Of a stretch of DNA of 64,000 bases, positions 9,275 through 19,112 are shown piece after piece. The DNA is taken from the NCBI GenBank assembly GCA_002973635.1, contig CP027224.1:4288501-4352500 (forward strand). Direction: 5' to 3'. This DNA comes from Lysinibacillus sp. B2A1. GTDB taxonomy: Bacteria > Bacillota > Bacilli > Bacillales_A > Planococcaceae. Position 1 is the first letter of the stretch. Each line of letters starts with the position of its first letter. A program made the translations under genes and the position numbers. Below the pieces are notes generated by a model, which did no database searches, was not told where the DNA came from, and was given only the letters and a program-made list of their open reading frames with translations.

Positions 9275-10447
9275 TTGTCTATTTTCGATCAAACTAATAA
9301 ACGTCGTTGTACAAACTCTGTAAAATGGGACGCAATGGAAAAAGTATATGGACTAAAAGATGCTTCAGATATTCTGCCAATGTGGGTAGCTGACATGGAC
9401 TTTACCGCACCAGAAGCTGTAACAAAAGCGCTGCAAGAGCATGCTAAAAAAACGGTTTTTGGCTATAGTTTTGTTGGAGAGGAAGCAGTGCAGTCGATTA
9501 TAGACTGGCAAAATACTCGTCATGATTGGCATATTGAAAAAGATTCGATTCTATTTTGTAATGGTGTAGTTGCTGCTTTAGCGAATTGCATTACAGCTTT
9601 GACAAATCCTGGCGATAAAGTACTTATTTCCTCACCAGTCTATCCGCCATTTTTTAATATTCCCAAAAGCAATGCTCGAGAGATTATAAGCTGTCCTTTG
9701 GTTGAGGAAGATGGTACATTTGTCTTTGACTTCGTAGCTTTTGAACAGGCATTAGCCCAAAACATTAAAGCTTACATATTATGTAACCCACATAATCCAG
9801 GTGGCTATGTATGGGATGAAGCAACGTTAAAAGAAATAGTGCGCCTTTGTGCAAAATACGATGTTTTAATTATTTCAGATGAAATTCACTCTGATTTAAT
9901 GATTGATGGTGCAACCCATACACCACTTGCAAAAATTGCTGGTGCGGAAATTGATCGGATTATTACTTGTATGGCTCCAACAAAGACATTTAATTTAGCT
10001 GGTATACAAGTAGCCTATATGATTGTGACGGATAAGCGAAAACGTTTAAAATTAGAAGCTATAAATATGGCAAGCGGTCAAGGCTCATTAAATACTTTTG
10101 CTCCTGTTGCACTGCAGGCAGCTTACACTGAGGGCTCTTCATGGTTAGATGCGTTACTTACTTACATCTCCAAAAATATGGACTATGTCATCCAAGAATT
10201 AGAGCAACTGCCAGGCATCCGCATCACAAAGCCACAGGGCACCTATTTGCTTTGGATAGATTATCGAGAGCTAGCACTAGATGAAAAAGAAATGATGAAA
10301 CGCCTATTTGAAAATGGCAAGCTGGCATTAGAGCCTGGAACTAAATATGGTGAAGAAGGACGCGGCTTCCTGCGTATGAATGTAGCTTGCTCCTTCGATA
10401 CAGTCAAAGATGGTGTTCAGCGGTTTAAACAAGCATTACAATCATAA
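9275..10447 (+). CDS. patB: PatB/MalY-type C-S lyase (aminotransferase class I/II fold)
   Basis: A PLP enzyme of 390 residues in the MalY/PatB group, usually cystathionine or cysteine-S-conjugate beta-lyases. Seen: the N-terminal signature VKWDAMEKVYG...LPMWVADMDF, the NPHNPGGYVW segment, SDEIHSDL (PLP aspartate), the lysine motif MAPTKTFNLAG, and a conserved C-terminal arginine in GRGFLRMNVAC. The start chosen is the TTG at 9275 after aaagagtg; a GTG at 9266 lies within that site. It is followed directly by a terminator duplicated by an inserted element. A methionine/cysteine salvage role is an inference. Confidence 0.85.
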   Translation: MSIFDQTNKRRCTNSVKWDAMEKVYGLKDASDILPMWVADMDFTAPEAVTKALQEHAKKTVFGYSFVGEEAVQSIIDWQNTRHDWHIEKDSILFCNGVVAALANCITALTNPGDKVLISSPVYPPFFNIPKSNAREIISCPLVEEDGTFVFDFVAFEQALAQNIKAYILCNPHNPGGYVWDEATLKEIVRLCAKYDVLIISDEIHSDLMIDGATHTPLAKIAGAEIDRIITCMAPTKTFNLAGIQVAYMIVTDKRKRLKLEAINMASGQGSLNTFAPVALQAAYTEGSSWLDALLTYISKNMDYVIQELEQLPGIRITKPQGTYLLWIDYRELALDEKEMMKRLFENGKLALEPGTKYGEEGRGFLRMNVACSFDTVKDGVQRFKQALQS

Positions 10448-10459
10448 TGAGCCAGTAGT

Positions 10460-10489
10460 GAAGGATATCTCCAATTTGAGATATCCTTT
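10460..10489 (+). terminator. patB terminator, left copy of a 30-bp direct repeat
   Basis: An 11-bp perfect stem AAGGATATCTC / GAGATATCCTT followed by T residues, 12 bases after the patB stop. The whole 30-bp block recurs identically at 11361-11390, on the far side of the repeat element. Confidence 0.85.
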
Positions 10490-11360
10490 CATAGTGTTGA
10501 AAAACTAAATAGTCAAGGGACTCTTTGTGAATATTTAGTCAAAATGAAGGTGATTTCCGTTCCAGGCTACTCGCTTTGTCGCTGACGCTTCGCTTTCGCG
10601 CAGAGCAAGGCTTCCTGTGGGCGAGCGACGAGCCGCTTCCTGCGCTGGAGGAACGAAGGCTAAGTGCGTCACGTCCTGTGACAATGCCTTCGTGACCAAC
10701 ATCGTGTTGGCCTCAGGGTCTCGTCTGTCTCGCTATCCCACGGGAGTCGAGTAGCCTTGCACTCCAATCAGCAATAGTGTAGAACTTTAAATATTTTCTT
10801 CCCTCAAAAAGTAAAGTAAAAGCATGTTACTCACCATCATTAAATGGATAGAATAGTGGTACAATTCTACATCTGTTAACCTACGTTTTATGCGTAAAAC
10901 AAACTACTTTGTAACTTTACATAAAGTACTCCTCTGTTTTCACATAGAAAAATGTTATCAAAGCTCCATTTTTGCACAATATAGTGATGGCTAAGACTTC
11001 AAATTTATCACTATACATTTGTGTGAAATGCTAGAAGAAAATACTATGTGCAGTGGTTGATTGGAGTGTAGACTGAGTGACTCCTCGGGGATTCAGCGTC
11101 ACAGATGAGACCCTGGAGCGAGCATATTAGGGAACGAAGGCTAAAAGCATCACGTCCTGTGATAACGCCTTCGTGACCAACCTCCTGTTGCCCCAAGCGG
11201 CTCATCGGACGCCCCCAGGAAGCTCTGCTCTGCGCGAAAGCGAAGCGTCAGCGGCAAAGCACTCAGTCGGAACGGAAATCAACCTCTCGTTTTGAAAAAG
11301 GGCTATACTTTTTAATTTGTCACCTTGATTTCATTGACATAATAGTATTTCAACAACATG
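10490..11360. mobile_element. Family B non-coding element, copy 1 (871 bp)
   Basis: Three parts are visible. A left arm (10549-10770) and a right arm (11058-11284) are inverted copies of one repeat running from TGATTTCCGTTCC to CACTCCAATCA. Each arm is closed by its own 9-bp stem (GGCTACTCG/CGAGTAGCC; GACTGAGTG/CACTCAGTC). An AT-rich core of 287 bp (10771-11057) lies between them and is about 95% identical to copy 2. An ACTAAATA/TATTTAGT hairpin sits near the left end. Outer ends CATAGTGTTG and CAACAACATG are imperfect inverted repeats. There is no convincing ORF. It is flanked by 30-bp direct repeats that are the patB terminator. Confidence 0.8.
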
Positions 11361-11390
11361 GAAGGATATCTCCAATTTGAGATATCCTTT
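11361..11390 (+). repeat. Right copy of the 30-bp direct repeat (duplicated terminator)
   Basis: Identical over 30 bases to 10460-10489, including both stem strands and the loop. It ends nothing recognisable itself, since the next gene starts at 11485 on the same strand, so it is best read as a target-site duplication. Confidence 0.8.
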
Positions 11391-11484
11391 TTATGTTTAG
11401 AAATTCAAATTGGTGGAAAGGTTTGTTAGCTCCTTCTATCCTTCTCTCACAGGAATGTTATTAAATTTGTTTGAGGTGATTTTC

Positions 11485-12909
11485 ATGAAGTTAGTGCCAT
11501 TAGCAATAGAACGAGCATATATGACCTTTTTATTTCCATTTGCTTATCAAATGAAAAATCGTTCTCAGCTTAGCAATGTCCTCAAAAATGAGGGATATTC
11601 CTTTTTTTCATTAAACAATACTTCCTTAGAAAATGCATTTTATGGTCATTCTATTTCAGTTAAACATGAAGCTCTTGCTCAATTTTTCTATCCCTTTCTT
11701 GAGGATAAACTATTTCCAGAAAAATTGAATAGTCAAGATTTTCTTCGATTTTCAAAGGCCTACCATACAAAGGGTTTTTTACAACACAAGGATAGCCGTT
11801 TCGGTTACGAAATCATTAGTTTAGATGTTACATTATGCCCTTTTGGTAACGGAATCGTTACAGTTCGAGTAAGTATGACAGAGCACACACAAGATATTAG
11901 TGATGTTATTAATTTCATTCATTATTTTAGAGTACTTGAAGCAAAGCTAAGAGAGGAAAAGGGAGCCAGCCATCATTTTTCTTTTGGTGATTTTTCATCC
12001 ACCAGTGAATTATTATTTAAGCATTTTATGCCCTTTTTACAGCCTTATTTATTGCATCATCAAGAAAATACGTATGAAGGATTACCTTTTTTTGAGGATG
12101 AACGCATGTTTTCATCAGGGTATTTACTTTGTAAGGAGGGACAAGACATTTTAGATGAGCATTTATTTAGACTGGGACAAGTAGATGGAAGAACGCCCGA
12201 AGGCACCCCTTTTATCTCTAGTACTAATCCTGAGTATATTGCTGAATATGTAAAGCAACATACACATCAGCGCTGGGCTCCGCACAGCTATATTGTAACC
12301 TCTGCACAAGCCCAGATGACTATTTGTAATATGTCTTTTGAAAAAAGCAAACACAACTTAGATGAATTTATGGGTACTCATTATTATAATCTGTTTACTC
12401 ATTATTTTTATAAAATGATGCTTCTAAAGGTTGCATACGAATATAGTGAAATCAGTTGGGGCAAGGATAAATTAGTTGTTAACGAGCTGATTGAATTAAT
12501 TACAAAGTTTTCTGCACGTTATTATTTTGAAGAGGTAATCGTTCGTACCGAAGGCAGAGAAATTTCACAAATGCTGCGGAAATATTTTCGTATAAATGAG
12601 CATTATACGGAGACAAAGGCAACACTAGATAGCTTATACCGTACGCAAGAGGATCAATCGGATAATAGAAGTAATAAATTGCTATTTATCTTAACAGTTT
12701 TTACTGTTATATCAGGTATTTATGGCATGAATTTAGTGATTGAGGAGTGGAGAGATTCTAATGGATTAGGCAGTGTTTGGAGCTATACCATATTTGAATG
12801 GGTAGCATTTATAACGGCACTTAGTGGTATTTGTCTATCCCTAATACTCGTTTGTGTAACTACTATCAAGTCAATTAGACATCAAATGCGACGCTACAAA
12901 AGAAAATAA
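11485..12909 (+). CDS. Divergent CorA-like membrane protein
   Basis: A 474-residue protein with a large soluble N-terminal region and two C-terminal membrane helices. The first (LLFILTVFTVISGIYGMN) ends in the GMN motif that defines the CorA Mg2+/Co2+ channel family. The next helix is WVAFITALSGICLSLILVCV, with a basic tail. The N-terminal 370 residues do not look like a standard CorA funnel domain to me. The ATG at 11485 follows gaggtg; the longer open frame from 11410 lacks a ribosome site. Ion transport is a guess from the GMN motif. Confidence 0.65.
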   Translation: MKLVPLAIERAYMTFLFPFAYQMKNRSQLSNVLKNEGYSFFSLNNTSLENAFYGHSISVKHEALAQFFYPFLEDKLFPEKLNSQDFLRFSKAYHTKGFLQHKDSRFGYEIISLDVTLCPFGNGIVTVRVSMTEHTQDISDVINFIHYFRVLEAKLREEKGASHHFSFGDFSSTSELLFKHFMPFLQPYLLHHQENTYEGLPFFEDERMFSSGYLLCKEGQDILDEHLFRLGQVDGRTPEGTPFISSTNPEYIAEYVKQHTHQRWAPHSYIVTSAQAQMTICNMSFEKSKHNLDEFMGTHYYNLFTHYFYKMMLLKVAYEYSEISWGKDKLVVNELIELITKFSARYYFEEVIVRTEGREISQMLRKYFRINEHYTETKATLDSLYRTQEDQSDNRSNKLLFILTVFTVISGIYGMNLVIEEWRDSNGLGSVWSYTIFEWVAFITALSGICLSLILVCVTTIKSIRHQMRRYKRK

Positions 12910-12944
12910 AAAATTGCCTCGCTGTCCTGAATGGCTGCGAGGCA
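12907..12944 (-). terminator. Terminator for the 70-residue membrane protein gene
   Basis: Stem GCCTCGC / GCGAGGC with the T-run on the minus-strand side (AATTTTTTATTTT), just past the stop of the gene at 12960. It also lies at the end of the CorA-like gene. Confidence 0.75.
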
Positions 12945-12959
12945 TCTAGCATTCTTACC

Positions 12960-13172
12960 TTAAATATTTTGCTGATTGTTTGTTTTGCTCTTCTCAGCAA
13001 GAATACGTGCTTCAATTTCCTTCGATTTTAATTCTTGTTTTTTTGAAATTTTACGAAAAATCATAAATACAGCAATACATAGGATTAGCATTACTAAAAA
13101 TTCAAAAGCAGCAGGAATATAGCCTGATTTATCTTCAGGGAAATATAAAAATTGATACATTAAGGGTTTCAT
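12960..13172 (-). CDS. Small single-span membrane protein, unknown
   Basis: Seventy residues with one clear hydrophobic segment (AAFEFLVMLILCIAVFMIF, about residues 21-39), followed by a strongly charged, Lys/Glu-rich tail likely in the cytosol (ISKKQELKSKEIEARILAEK). The ATG is preceded by a modest aggacg site. It lies 21 bases after the cyclophilin gene on the same strand and has its own terminator, so the two may be co-transcribed. I recognise no family. Confidence 0.6.
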   Translation of the reverse strand: MKPLMYQFLYFPEDKSGYIPAAFEFLVMLILCIAVFMIFRKISKKQELKSKEIEARILAEKSKTNNQQNI

Positions 13173-13193
13173 CTTTACACGTCCTTACAATTA

Positions 13194-13781
13194 TTATTCA
13201 AAAACTGTAATTGACTCAATTTTCACATCTTCTAGAGGTTTGTCACGGAAATCTTTTTCAACCTCTGCTATTTTGTCAATAATATCCATTCCTTCAACCA
13301 CATGACCAAATACTGTATGCTTATGATCTAGCCAAGGTGTACCACCATTTTTTGCGTAAGCTTCAATGATTTCCTCAGGGAAGCCTGCACCTTGTAATTG
13401 GCGTAGCATATCACTTGGAAGGTGCTTCATTTGAACGATAAAGAATTGTGAACCATTAGTATTTGGACCTGCATTTGCCATAGAAAGGGCACCACGAAGG
13501 TTAAATACTTGATCTGAGAACTCATCCTCGAAAGAGTTACCCCATATAGATTCGCCACCCATACCAGTACCTGTTGGGTCGCCACCTTGAATCATAAAAT
13601 CTTGAATAACACGGTGGAAAATAATGCCGTTATAGTAACCTGATTTTGCATGGCCTAAGAAGTTTTCAACTGTTTTTGGTGCATGCTCTGGGAATAACTT
13701 AATTTTAACTGCACCTAATGTTGTTTTCATTTCTACAAGTACTTCGCCTGCTTGTACTTCTGATGTTAATTGTGGAAACAT
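13194..13781 (-). CDS. ppiB: Cyclophilin-type peptidyl-prolyl isomerase
   Basis: A 195-residue cytosolic peptidyl-prolyl cis-trans isomerase that speeds folding around proline. Core motifs are present: [20 protein letters not shown], then [20 protein letters not shown] with the catalytic Arg, Phe and Gln, and [17 protein letters not shown]. There is no signal peptide, and the length fits the longer Bacillales PpiB form. The ATG at 13781 follows aaaggaga. A small membrane-protein gene follows closely. Confidence 0.93.
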   Translation of the reverse strand: MFPQLTSEVQAGEVLVEMKTTLGAVKIKLFPEHAPKTVENFLGHAKSGYYNGIIFHRVIQDFMIQGGDPTGTGMGGESIWGNSFEDEFSDQVFNLRGALSMANAGPNTNGSQFFIVQMKHLPSDMLRQLQGAGFPEEIIEAYAKNGGTPWLDHKHTVFGHVVEGMDIIDKIAEVEKDFRDKPLEDVKIESITVFE

Positions 13782-14060
13782 TGGAGTCTCTCCTTTAAAT
13801 GTAATTTCAGTTTCGCTGAATATGATAGTAGCTTATCATATCTGACCTCATTTTAGTCTAACATACTTCCTACAGGTTTTCTTCACCAAAGTATTGACGA
13901 TTTTTGCACTTTTACCATCATTTATTATCTGAATCTAGTAAGAGAAATCAATACAGCCTTCAAATTTTTGGAAAGTGTAAATAGGTCCGAACGCGTATTT
14001 GGAAACCATCCAAATTATGTTATTCTGTTGAGTGACTCATAATTTAAAGTGGAGGCACAC

Positions 14061-15911
14061 ATGAACAAGGCTTTTGGTTTTTTTATCATAGTTCTATCCT
14101 TACCTGTCCTTTGGTGGGTTAGCACTAATATTAGAACAGAAATTAATACGGCAAAAGCACACGAAGAGCAAATTGCTAGCGCTATTCATTTACCGGAAGT
14201 ACAGGCACAACTTCCTGTAACACTTATTGATCAAAACGGAGAAATTTTTAGTGAGGAGTATGTAGAATGGCGGCAGCCACTAACCTTACAAGAAATTCCA
14301 CAAATTGCCCAGGAAATTTTTATAGCAAGTGAGGATGCTCATTTTTATGATCATATTGGCTTTGACTTCAGTGCAATCATTCGAGCTGTTGTAGCGAATT
14401 CAAATACAAACTCAGCCTCACAAGGTGGGAGCACTATCACACAACAACTTGTTCGAATGCGCTATTTATCGGATGAAAAAACTTATGAACGAAAATTAAC
14501 AGAGCTTTTTTATGCACATGAACTTGAGAAAGAATTCGATAAAGATACGATTTTAACCATGTATTTAAATGAATCCTATTTTAGTAATCAGGTTTATGGG
14601 ATTGGCGGTGCAGCTTCTTATTATTTTCAAAAGCCGCTCAAGGAACTTTCTATTGCTGAGATGGCATTTATTTCAGCCATTCCAAATAACCCATCATTGT
14701 ATAACCCATTAAAAAATTTTGACAACACCAAAGCAAGACAGGAGCGGCTATTAGATACGCTGTCAGAGAGCGGTGCTATAACGTTAGAAGATGCTGCTAC
14801 CTATAAGGCTGAACCCATTACATTGAATGTAAAAAATAAAATTCAACAGTATCCTACATATAGCACATATGTCCTACAAGAGCTTAGATGGTTAGTGGCA
14901 GAAAAAGAAGGATATGCGGAGCGACTTGTCAATGCTCAGAATGAAGAAGAAAAGAAAAATATCAAAGCACAGCTAGACAATCGACTCAATACTTTATTCC
15001 AAAATGGACTGACAATCTATACAGCCCTTAATCCAAGCAAGCAATCACATGATGAAGAAAAGATGACGGCCATATTAGGCTCTGGTAAGTTACAGGCAGC
15101 AGGAGCAGTCATAAATAATAGTACACGTGAAATTATTAGCCTTTATGCAGGGAAAAATTACGAAAAATTTGATTATCACCGTGCCTTTCAAGGTACACGG
15201 CAGCCAGGCTCAGCCTTTAAACCACTTGCTGTCTATGCGCCGTTCTTTGAAACAACCGCACATACGCCTGATTCCATCGTTAATGGTGGGAGCTACTGTG
15301 TTGGATCATTTTGTCCACAAAACTATGGGGGCTATAAGTACGGTGATGTGCCAATTCGGGTAGCATTTCGTCATAGCTACAATACATCTGCCCTACGGCT
15401 CTTTCAGACAGTAGGCATTGAAACAGCATTTAGTTACCTAGATCGTTTTCATTTTCGCTCTATCATAGCAAAGGATCAGAACTATGCTGCTGCATTAGGG
15501 GGATTAACATATGGCGTAACAGCACTTGAGCTAGCCGATGCCTATACTAGCTTTATAGACGGTTCCTATGTACTTGCCCACAGTATACGTAAGGTAACAG
15601 CAGCTGATGGAACTGAGCTTTATAGCTGGAATACAGAGCGCCATCAAATTTGGTCTCCAAAAACAGTAAAGTATATGCGTACGCTGCTAGCAGATGTTGT
15701 TACGAATGGTACAGGACAAGGTGTTTATAGTACAAGTAACTATACCGGAGCAAAGACTGGGACAACGAATGACTATCGTGACTACTGGCTTGCTGGCTTA
15801 ACAGAAGAACATACAGCAGCTGTGTGGCTTGGCTTCGATAAGCCACAATCTATGGAAAATTTAGAGGCCTATAAAATTCACCATCAGCTTTTTAATGTAT
15901 TACTGGAATAA
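14061..15911 (+). CDS. Class A penicillin-binding protein (transglycosylase/transpeptidase)
   Basis: A bifunctional cell-wall synthase of 616 residues with an N-terminal membrane anchor (FGFFIIVLSLPVLWWVS). The GT51 glycosyltransferase follows at about 65-230 (EDAHFYDHIGFD, GGSTITQQLVR, KLTELFYAHELEKEFDK). The transpeptidase has the active serine in RQPGSAFKPL, SYN in RHSYNTSAL, and KTG in GAKTGTTNDYRDYWLAG. It resembles the PbpG/PBP2d-type short class A enzymes. The ATG at 14061 follows gtggagg. The gene is monocistronic and ends at a strong bidirectional terminator. Confidence 0.92.
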   Translation: MNKAFGFFIIVLSLPVLWWVSTNIRTEINTAKAHEEQIASAIHLPEVQAQLPVTLIDQNGEIFSEEYVEWRQPLTLQEIPQIAQEIFIASEDAHFYDHIGFDFSAIIRAVVANSNTNSASQGGSTITQQLVRMRYLSDEKTYERKLTELFYAHELEKEFDKDTILTMYLNESYFSNQVYGIGGAASYYFQKPLKELSIAEMAFISAIPNNPSLYNPLKNFDNTKARQERLLDTLSESGAITLEDAATYKAEPITLNVKNKIQQYPTYSTYVLQELRWLVAEKEGYAERLVNAQNEEEKKNIKAQLDNRLNTLFQNGLTIYTALNPSKQSHDEEKMTAILGSGKLQAAGAVINNSTREIISLYAGKNYEKFDYHRAFQGTRQPGSAFKPLAVYAPFFETTAHTPDSIVNGGSYCVGSFCPQNYGGYKYGDVPIRVAFRHSYNTSALRLFQTVGIETAFSYLDRFHFRSIIAKDQNYAAALGGLTYGVTALELADAYTSFIDGSYVLAHSIRKVTAADGTELYSWNTERHQIWSPKTVKYMRTLLADVVTNGTGQGVYSTSNYTGAKTGTTNDYRDYWLAGLTEEHTAAVWLGFDKPQSMENLEAYKIHHQLFNVLLE

Positions 15912-15917
15912 TAAAAG

Positions 15918-15966
15918 AAAAAGAGCAGTCCATAGTGAAGTCTCTCACTATTTGGACTGCTCTTTG
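15918..15966. terminator. Bidirectional terminator
   Basis: A 12-bp perfect stem AAAGAGCAGTCC / GGACTGCTCTTT with an inner AGTGA/TCACT stem, between the convergent PBP and DUF5366 genes. Confidence 0.9.
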
Positions 15967-15978
15967 TCATTATGTAAT

Positions 15979-16542
15979 TTAACTAGCAAATGGTAAACTC
16001 GCCAAAATACCATTATATAATTTTAAAATCACATAAACTAAAAGCGATAATAGTATAGTCCACATAAAAAGCTCAAAAACTAGTAATCCAATTGTTCCAC
16101 CCATCGACATAAAATGGCTCATCTTATATATAAGGTAGATAAAATAGATAAAAATAGTTAGAACAAAAATTCCTACCAACACATAAATGAATTGAATAGC
16201 AAAGGCTGAACATATTGCACCAACAAATAAAATAATAAAGCCGCCCCGAGCCTGACTAACTGTCGCACCATCCTGATCTTTAGAGAAAAATAACATTCCT
16301 AACTCGTGAATAGTTTCCCCCACTAATTTTAAAGCTGAAAATACCATAAAGAAAATCATTGCAAAAACAATTAATAAAAACACACGGAGCTCAAAATCTG
16401 ATAAAAATTCCCGCATACCAGAATACACGCCAATGGATTGGAAAATTTGTAAAGATTCCCCTACGGCATACATTCCAAATGTTAAACTAAACAATAAAAT
16501 TGTAATTAATGGCAGATAACCATAAATATAAGGGTTCCTCAT
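15979..16542 (-). CDS. yufK: YufK-like DUF5366 membrane protein
   Basis: A 187-residue integral membrane protein with about five or six hydrophobic helices and a short polar loop (FFSKDQDGATVSQARGG). The sequence and its position directly upstream of, and divergent from, the mrp operon match B. subtilis YufK, which sits in the same place. The function is unknown; the conserved neighbourhood hints at ion homeostasis. The ATG at 16542 has an agagg site spaced a little far away. Confidence 0.75.
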   Translation of the reverse strand: MRNPYIYGYLPLITILLFSLTFGMYAVGESLQIFQSIGVYSGMREFLSDFELRVFLLIVFAMIFFMVFSALKLVGETIHELGMLFFSKDQDGATVSQARGGFIILFVGAICSAFAIQFIYVLVGIFVLTIFIYFIYLIYKMSHFMSMGGTIGLLVFELFMWTILLSLLVYVILKLYNGILASLPFAS

Positions 16543-16697
16543 AAAAAATTTTTTTCCTCTATTTTTATTGATAACTTCCTATTTATAATATAGCCAAAAT
16601 TATTCCATTATCGCAAGCCAAAACCTATACGTACATATGCATTCCTACAAAAAGTGCGCTATAATGGACACACTTACCTACATAAAGGAGGATTTTT

Positions 16698-19112
16698 TTG
16701 TTACAAGTACTTTATATTTTCATACCAATGCTTGCTGCGATATTAGTGCCCTTTTTATATAAAAGCATTAAAAATATCCACACAGGCTGGTTTGTTCTTG
16801 CAGTTCCTGCTACACTCGCGATCATATACACATCTTATATCGCAAAAGTAGCAGACGGTGAAGTATTTCATGCAGAGCTTCCTTGGATTCCATCACTTGA
16901 TATTTCCGTCGCTTCTTATTTAGATGGACTTAGCTTGCTATTTTCATTACTAATTACTGGAATCGGCTCATTGGTCGTGCTTTACTCCATTTTTTACTTA
17001 GATAAACATAAAGAAAAATTACATAATTTTTATGTTTACTTATTATTATTTATGACCGCTATGCTAGGTGTAGTACAATCTGATCATTTAATTACTTTGT
17101 ACTTTTTCTGGGAATTAACGTCTATTTCATCATTTTTATTGATTGGCTACTGGTATACTCGCGATGCATCTCGTCTTGGTGCACTTAAGTCAATGATGAT
17201 TACAGTCGGTGGCGGCTTAATGATGCTGGGAGGATTCATTCTTCTTTACCTAATGGGCGGAACATATTCAATTCGTGAACTGATTGTCCTTGCACCAGAT
17301 TTAATGCATCACCCATTATTCACTTGGTCACTCGTTTTATTACTTTTAGGAGCATTTACGAAATCCGCACAATTCCCATTCTACATTTGGCTACCAGATG
17401 CAATGGAAGCGCCAACACCGGTTAGTGCCTACCTCCACTCCGCTACAATGGTAAAAGCAGGTATTTATTTAGTCGCACGCTTTACACCGATTTTTGCTGT
17501 TTCTGAGCTTTGGGTGTGGCTTGTTACAGGTATAGGTATCTTAACTTTATTCTGGGGTTCTTTCTTTGCAGTCAAGCAAACTGATTTAAAAGGAATTCTT
17601 GCTTTCTCAACAGTGAGTCAGCTTGGGCTTATTATGTCATTGCTCGGTGCAAGTGCGGTAGCTTATCACACAAATGGTGCAATAGATAGCATCAAATATG
17701 CAGCCTTCGCAGCTATCTTCCATCTTATAAACCATGCAACCTTTAAAGGAAGCTTATTCATGATTGCAGGTATTATTGATCATGAAACGGGTACACGTGA
17801 TATTCGCAAACTAGGCGGATTAATGAGTATTATGCCAATTAGCTTTACAGTCGCGGCAATTGGTAGTTTATCAATGGCAGGTCTACCTCCATTTAATGGT
17901 TTCTTAAGTAAGGAAATGTTTTTAACTGCTATGCTGGCACTTCAAAATTTCGAATTTTTCGGCTTTGATACATGGGGGGTACTTTTCCCTATTATTGCTT
18001 GGATTGCTAGTATATTTACGTTTATCTATAGCTTTTATTTTGTCTTTCGAACATTTACTGGCAAATTCACACCAGAGAAATTGCCTCAGAAACCACATGA
18101 GGCTCCCATCGGTATGTTAATTTCACCAATGATTTTAGCAACATTAGTCATAGCAATATTCTTTATTCCGAATTTTGTCGGGGATAATTTTGTCAAGCCA
18201 GCTGTCCAAGCTATTCAGCCATTCCTATATGACTCACCACAGGATATTGACATTCATGTAGCTGCTTGGCATGGTCGTATAACACCCGAATTACTTATGA
18301 CAATTGGTATCGTCATTGTTGGTGTTTTATTGTTTGTAGCATTACCGAAATGGCAAGGTATGTACACACGATTCCCACACGCATTCACGTTAAACAATGC
18401 CTACGACAAGATGATGCTTGGTCTTGATGCGGGCTTAAATCGCGTGTCACGACTTTATATGACAGGTTCTATGCGGCACTATTTACTTTATATGTTTAGC
18501 AGCATTGCAGCGATTGTCATAGGCTCCTTATTTGTAAAGAATGCCTTTACATTCTCTTTCCAAAATACGGCACCTATTCGCTCGTATGAGATTATCTTAG
18601 TGGTGGTTTTAGTCATTGGGACAGCCATTACAATTTTAGCAAAATCACGTCTAACAGCCATTATTGGGCTTGGATCTGTTGGTTATACAGTGGCATTATT
18701 CTTTGTTATTTTTAATGCTCCTGATTTAGCATTAACACAGCTTGTTATTGAAACGATTTCTGTCGCATTATTTTTATTAGCATTTTACCATCTCCCTAAG
18801 CTTGGGAAACGCGAAGAACGCATGAGATTCCGATTAAACCGCGCGATAGTTTCCATCGCAGTTGGTGTAATGGTCACACTTGTAGCATTATCTGCACAAT
18901 CACAAAAATTGATTCCAACTATTTCTAAGTACTATGAGGAAACAGTTTATTCAAAAGCCGGCGGTGGTAACATAGTTAATGTGATTTTAGTAGACTATCG
19001 AGGCTTCGATACATTATTTGAAATTACTGTACTAGGTATTGCTGGCATGGCCATCTTAGCAATGATTAAGTTACGTATGAATAGAAAGGAGAAACCGCAT
19101 GAAAACAAATGA
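16698..19112 (+). CDS. mrpA: Mrp Na+/H+ antiporter subunit A
   Basis: The largest subunit of the Mrp multisubunit cation/proton antiporter, which uses the proton gradient to expel Na+ and import H+ in the cell membrane. It has 804 residues and many membrane helices. The proton-translocating NuoL-like domain carries LYFFWELTSISSFLLIGYW, FPFYIWLPDAMEAPTPVSAYLHSATMVKAGIY (split over 17.36-17.47 kb) and FHLINHATFKGSLFM. A C-terminal MrpB-like domain follows. The TTG start at 16698 is spaced 7 from a consensus ggagg. It leads a seven-gene operon. Confidence 0.97.
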   Translation: MLQVLYIFIPMLAAILVPFLYKSIKNIHTGWFVLAVPATLAIIYTSYIAKVADGEVFHAELPWIPSLDISVASYLDGLSLLFSLLITGIGSLVVLYSIFYLDKHKEKLHNFYVYLLLFMTAMLGVVQSDHLITLYFFWELTSISSFLLIGYWYTRDASRLGALKSMMITVGGGLMMLGGFILLYLMGGTYSIRELIVLAPDLMHHPLFTWSLVLLLLGAFTKSAQFPFYIWLPDAMEAPTPVSAYLHSATMVKAGIYLVARFTPIFAVSELWVWLVTGIGILTLFWGSFFAVKQTDLKGILAFSTVSQLGLIMSLLGASAVAYHTNGAIDSIKYAAFAAIFHLINHATFKGSLFMIAGIIDHETGTRDIRKLGGLMSIMPISFTVAAIGSLSMAGLPPFNGFLSKEMFLTAMLALQNFEFFGFDTWGVLFPIIAWIASIFTFIYSFYFVFRTFTGKFTPEKLPQKPHEAPIGMLISPMILATLVIAIFFIPNFVGDNFVKPAVQAIQPFLYDSPQDIDIHVAAWHGRITPELLMTIGIVIVGVLLFVALPKWQGMYTRFPHAFTLNNAYDKMMLGLDAGLNRVSRLYMTGSMRHYLLYMFSSIAAIVIGSLFVKNAFTFSFQNTAPIRSYEIILVVVLVIGTAITILAKSRLTAIIGLGSVGYTVALFFVIFNAPDLALTQLVIETISVALFLLAFYHLPKLGKREERMRFRLNRAIVSIAVGVMVTLVALSAQSQKLIPTISKYYEETVYSKAGGGNIVNVILVDYRGFDTLFEITVLGIAGMAILAMIKLRMNRKEKPHENK

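Noticed and set aside
10490..11360. Insertion sequence or group II intron
   Set aside because: No transposase, reverse transcriptase or maturase frame on either strand; ends and 28-30 bp flanking repeats do not fit a known IS family I can name.
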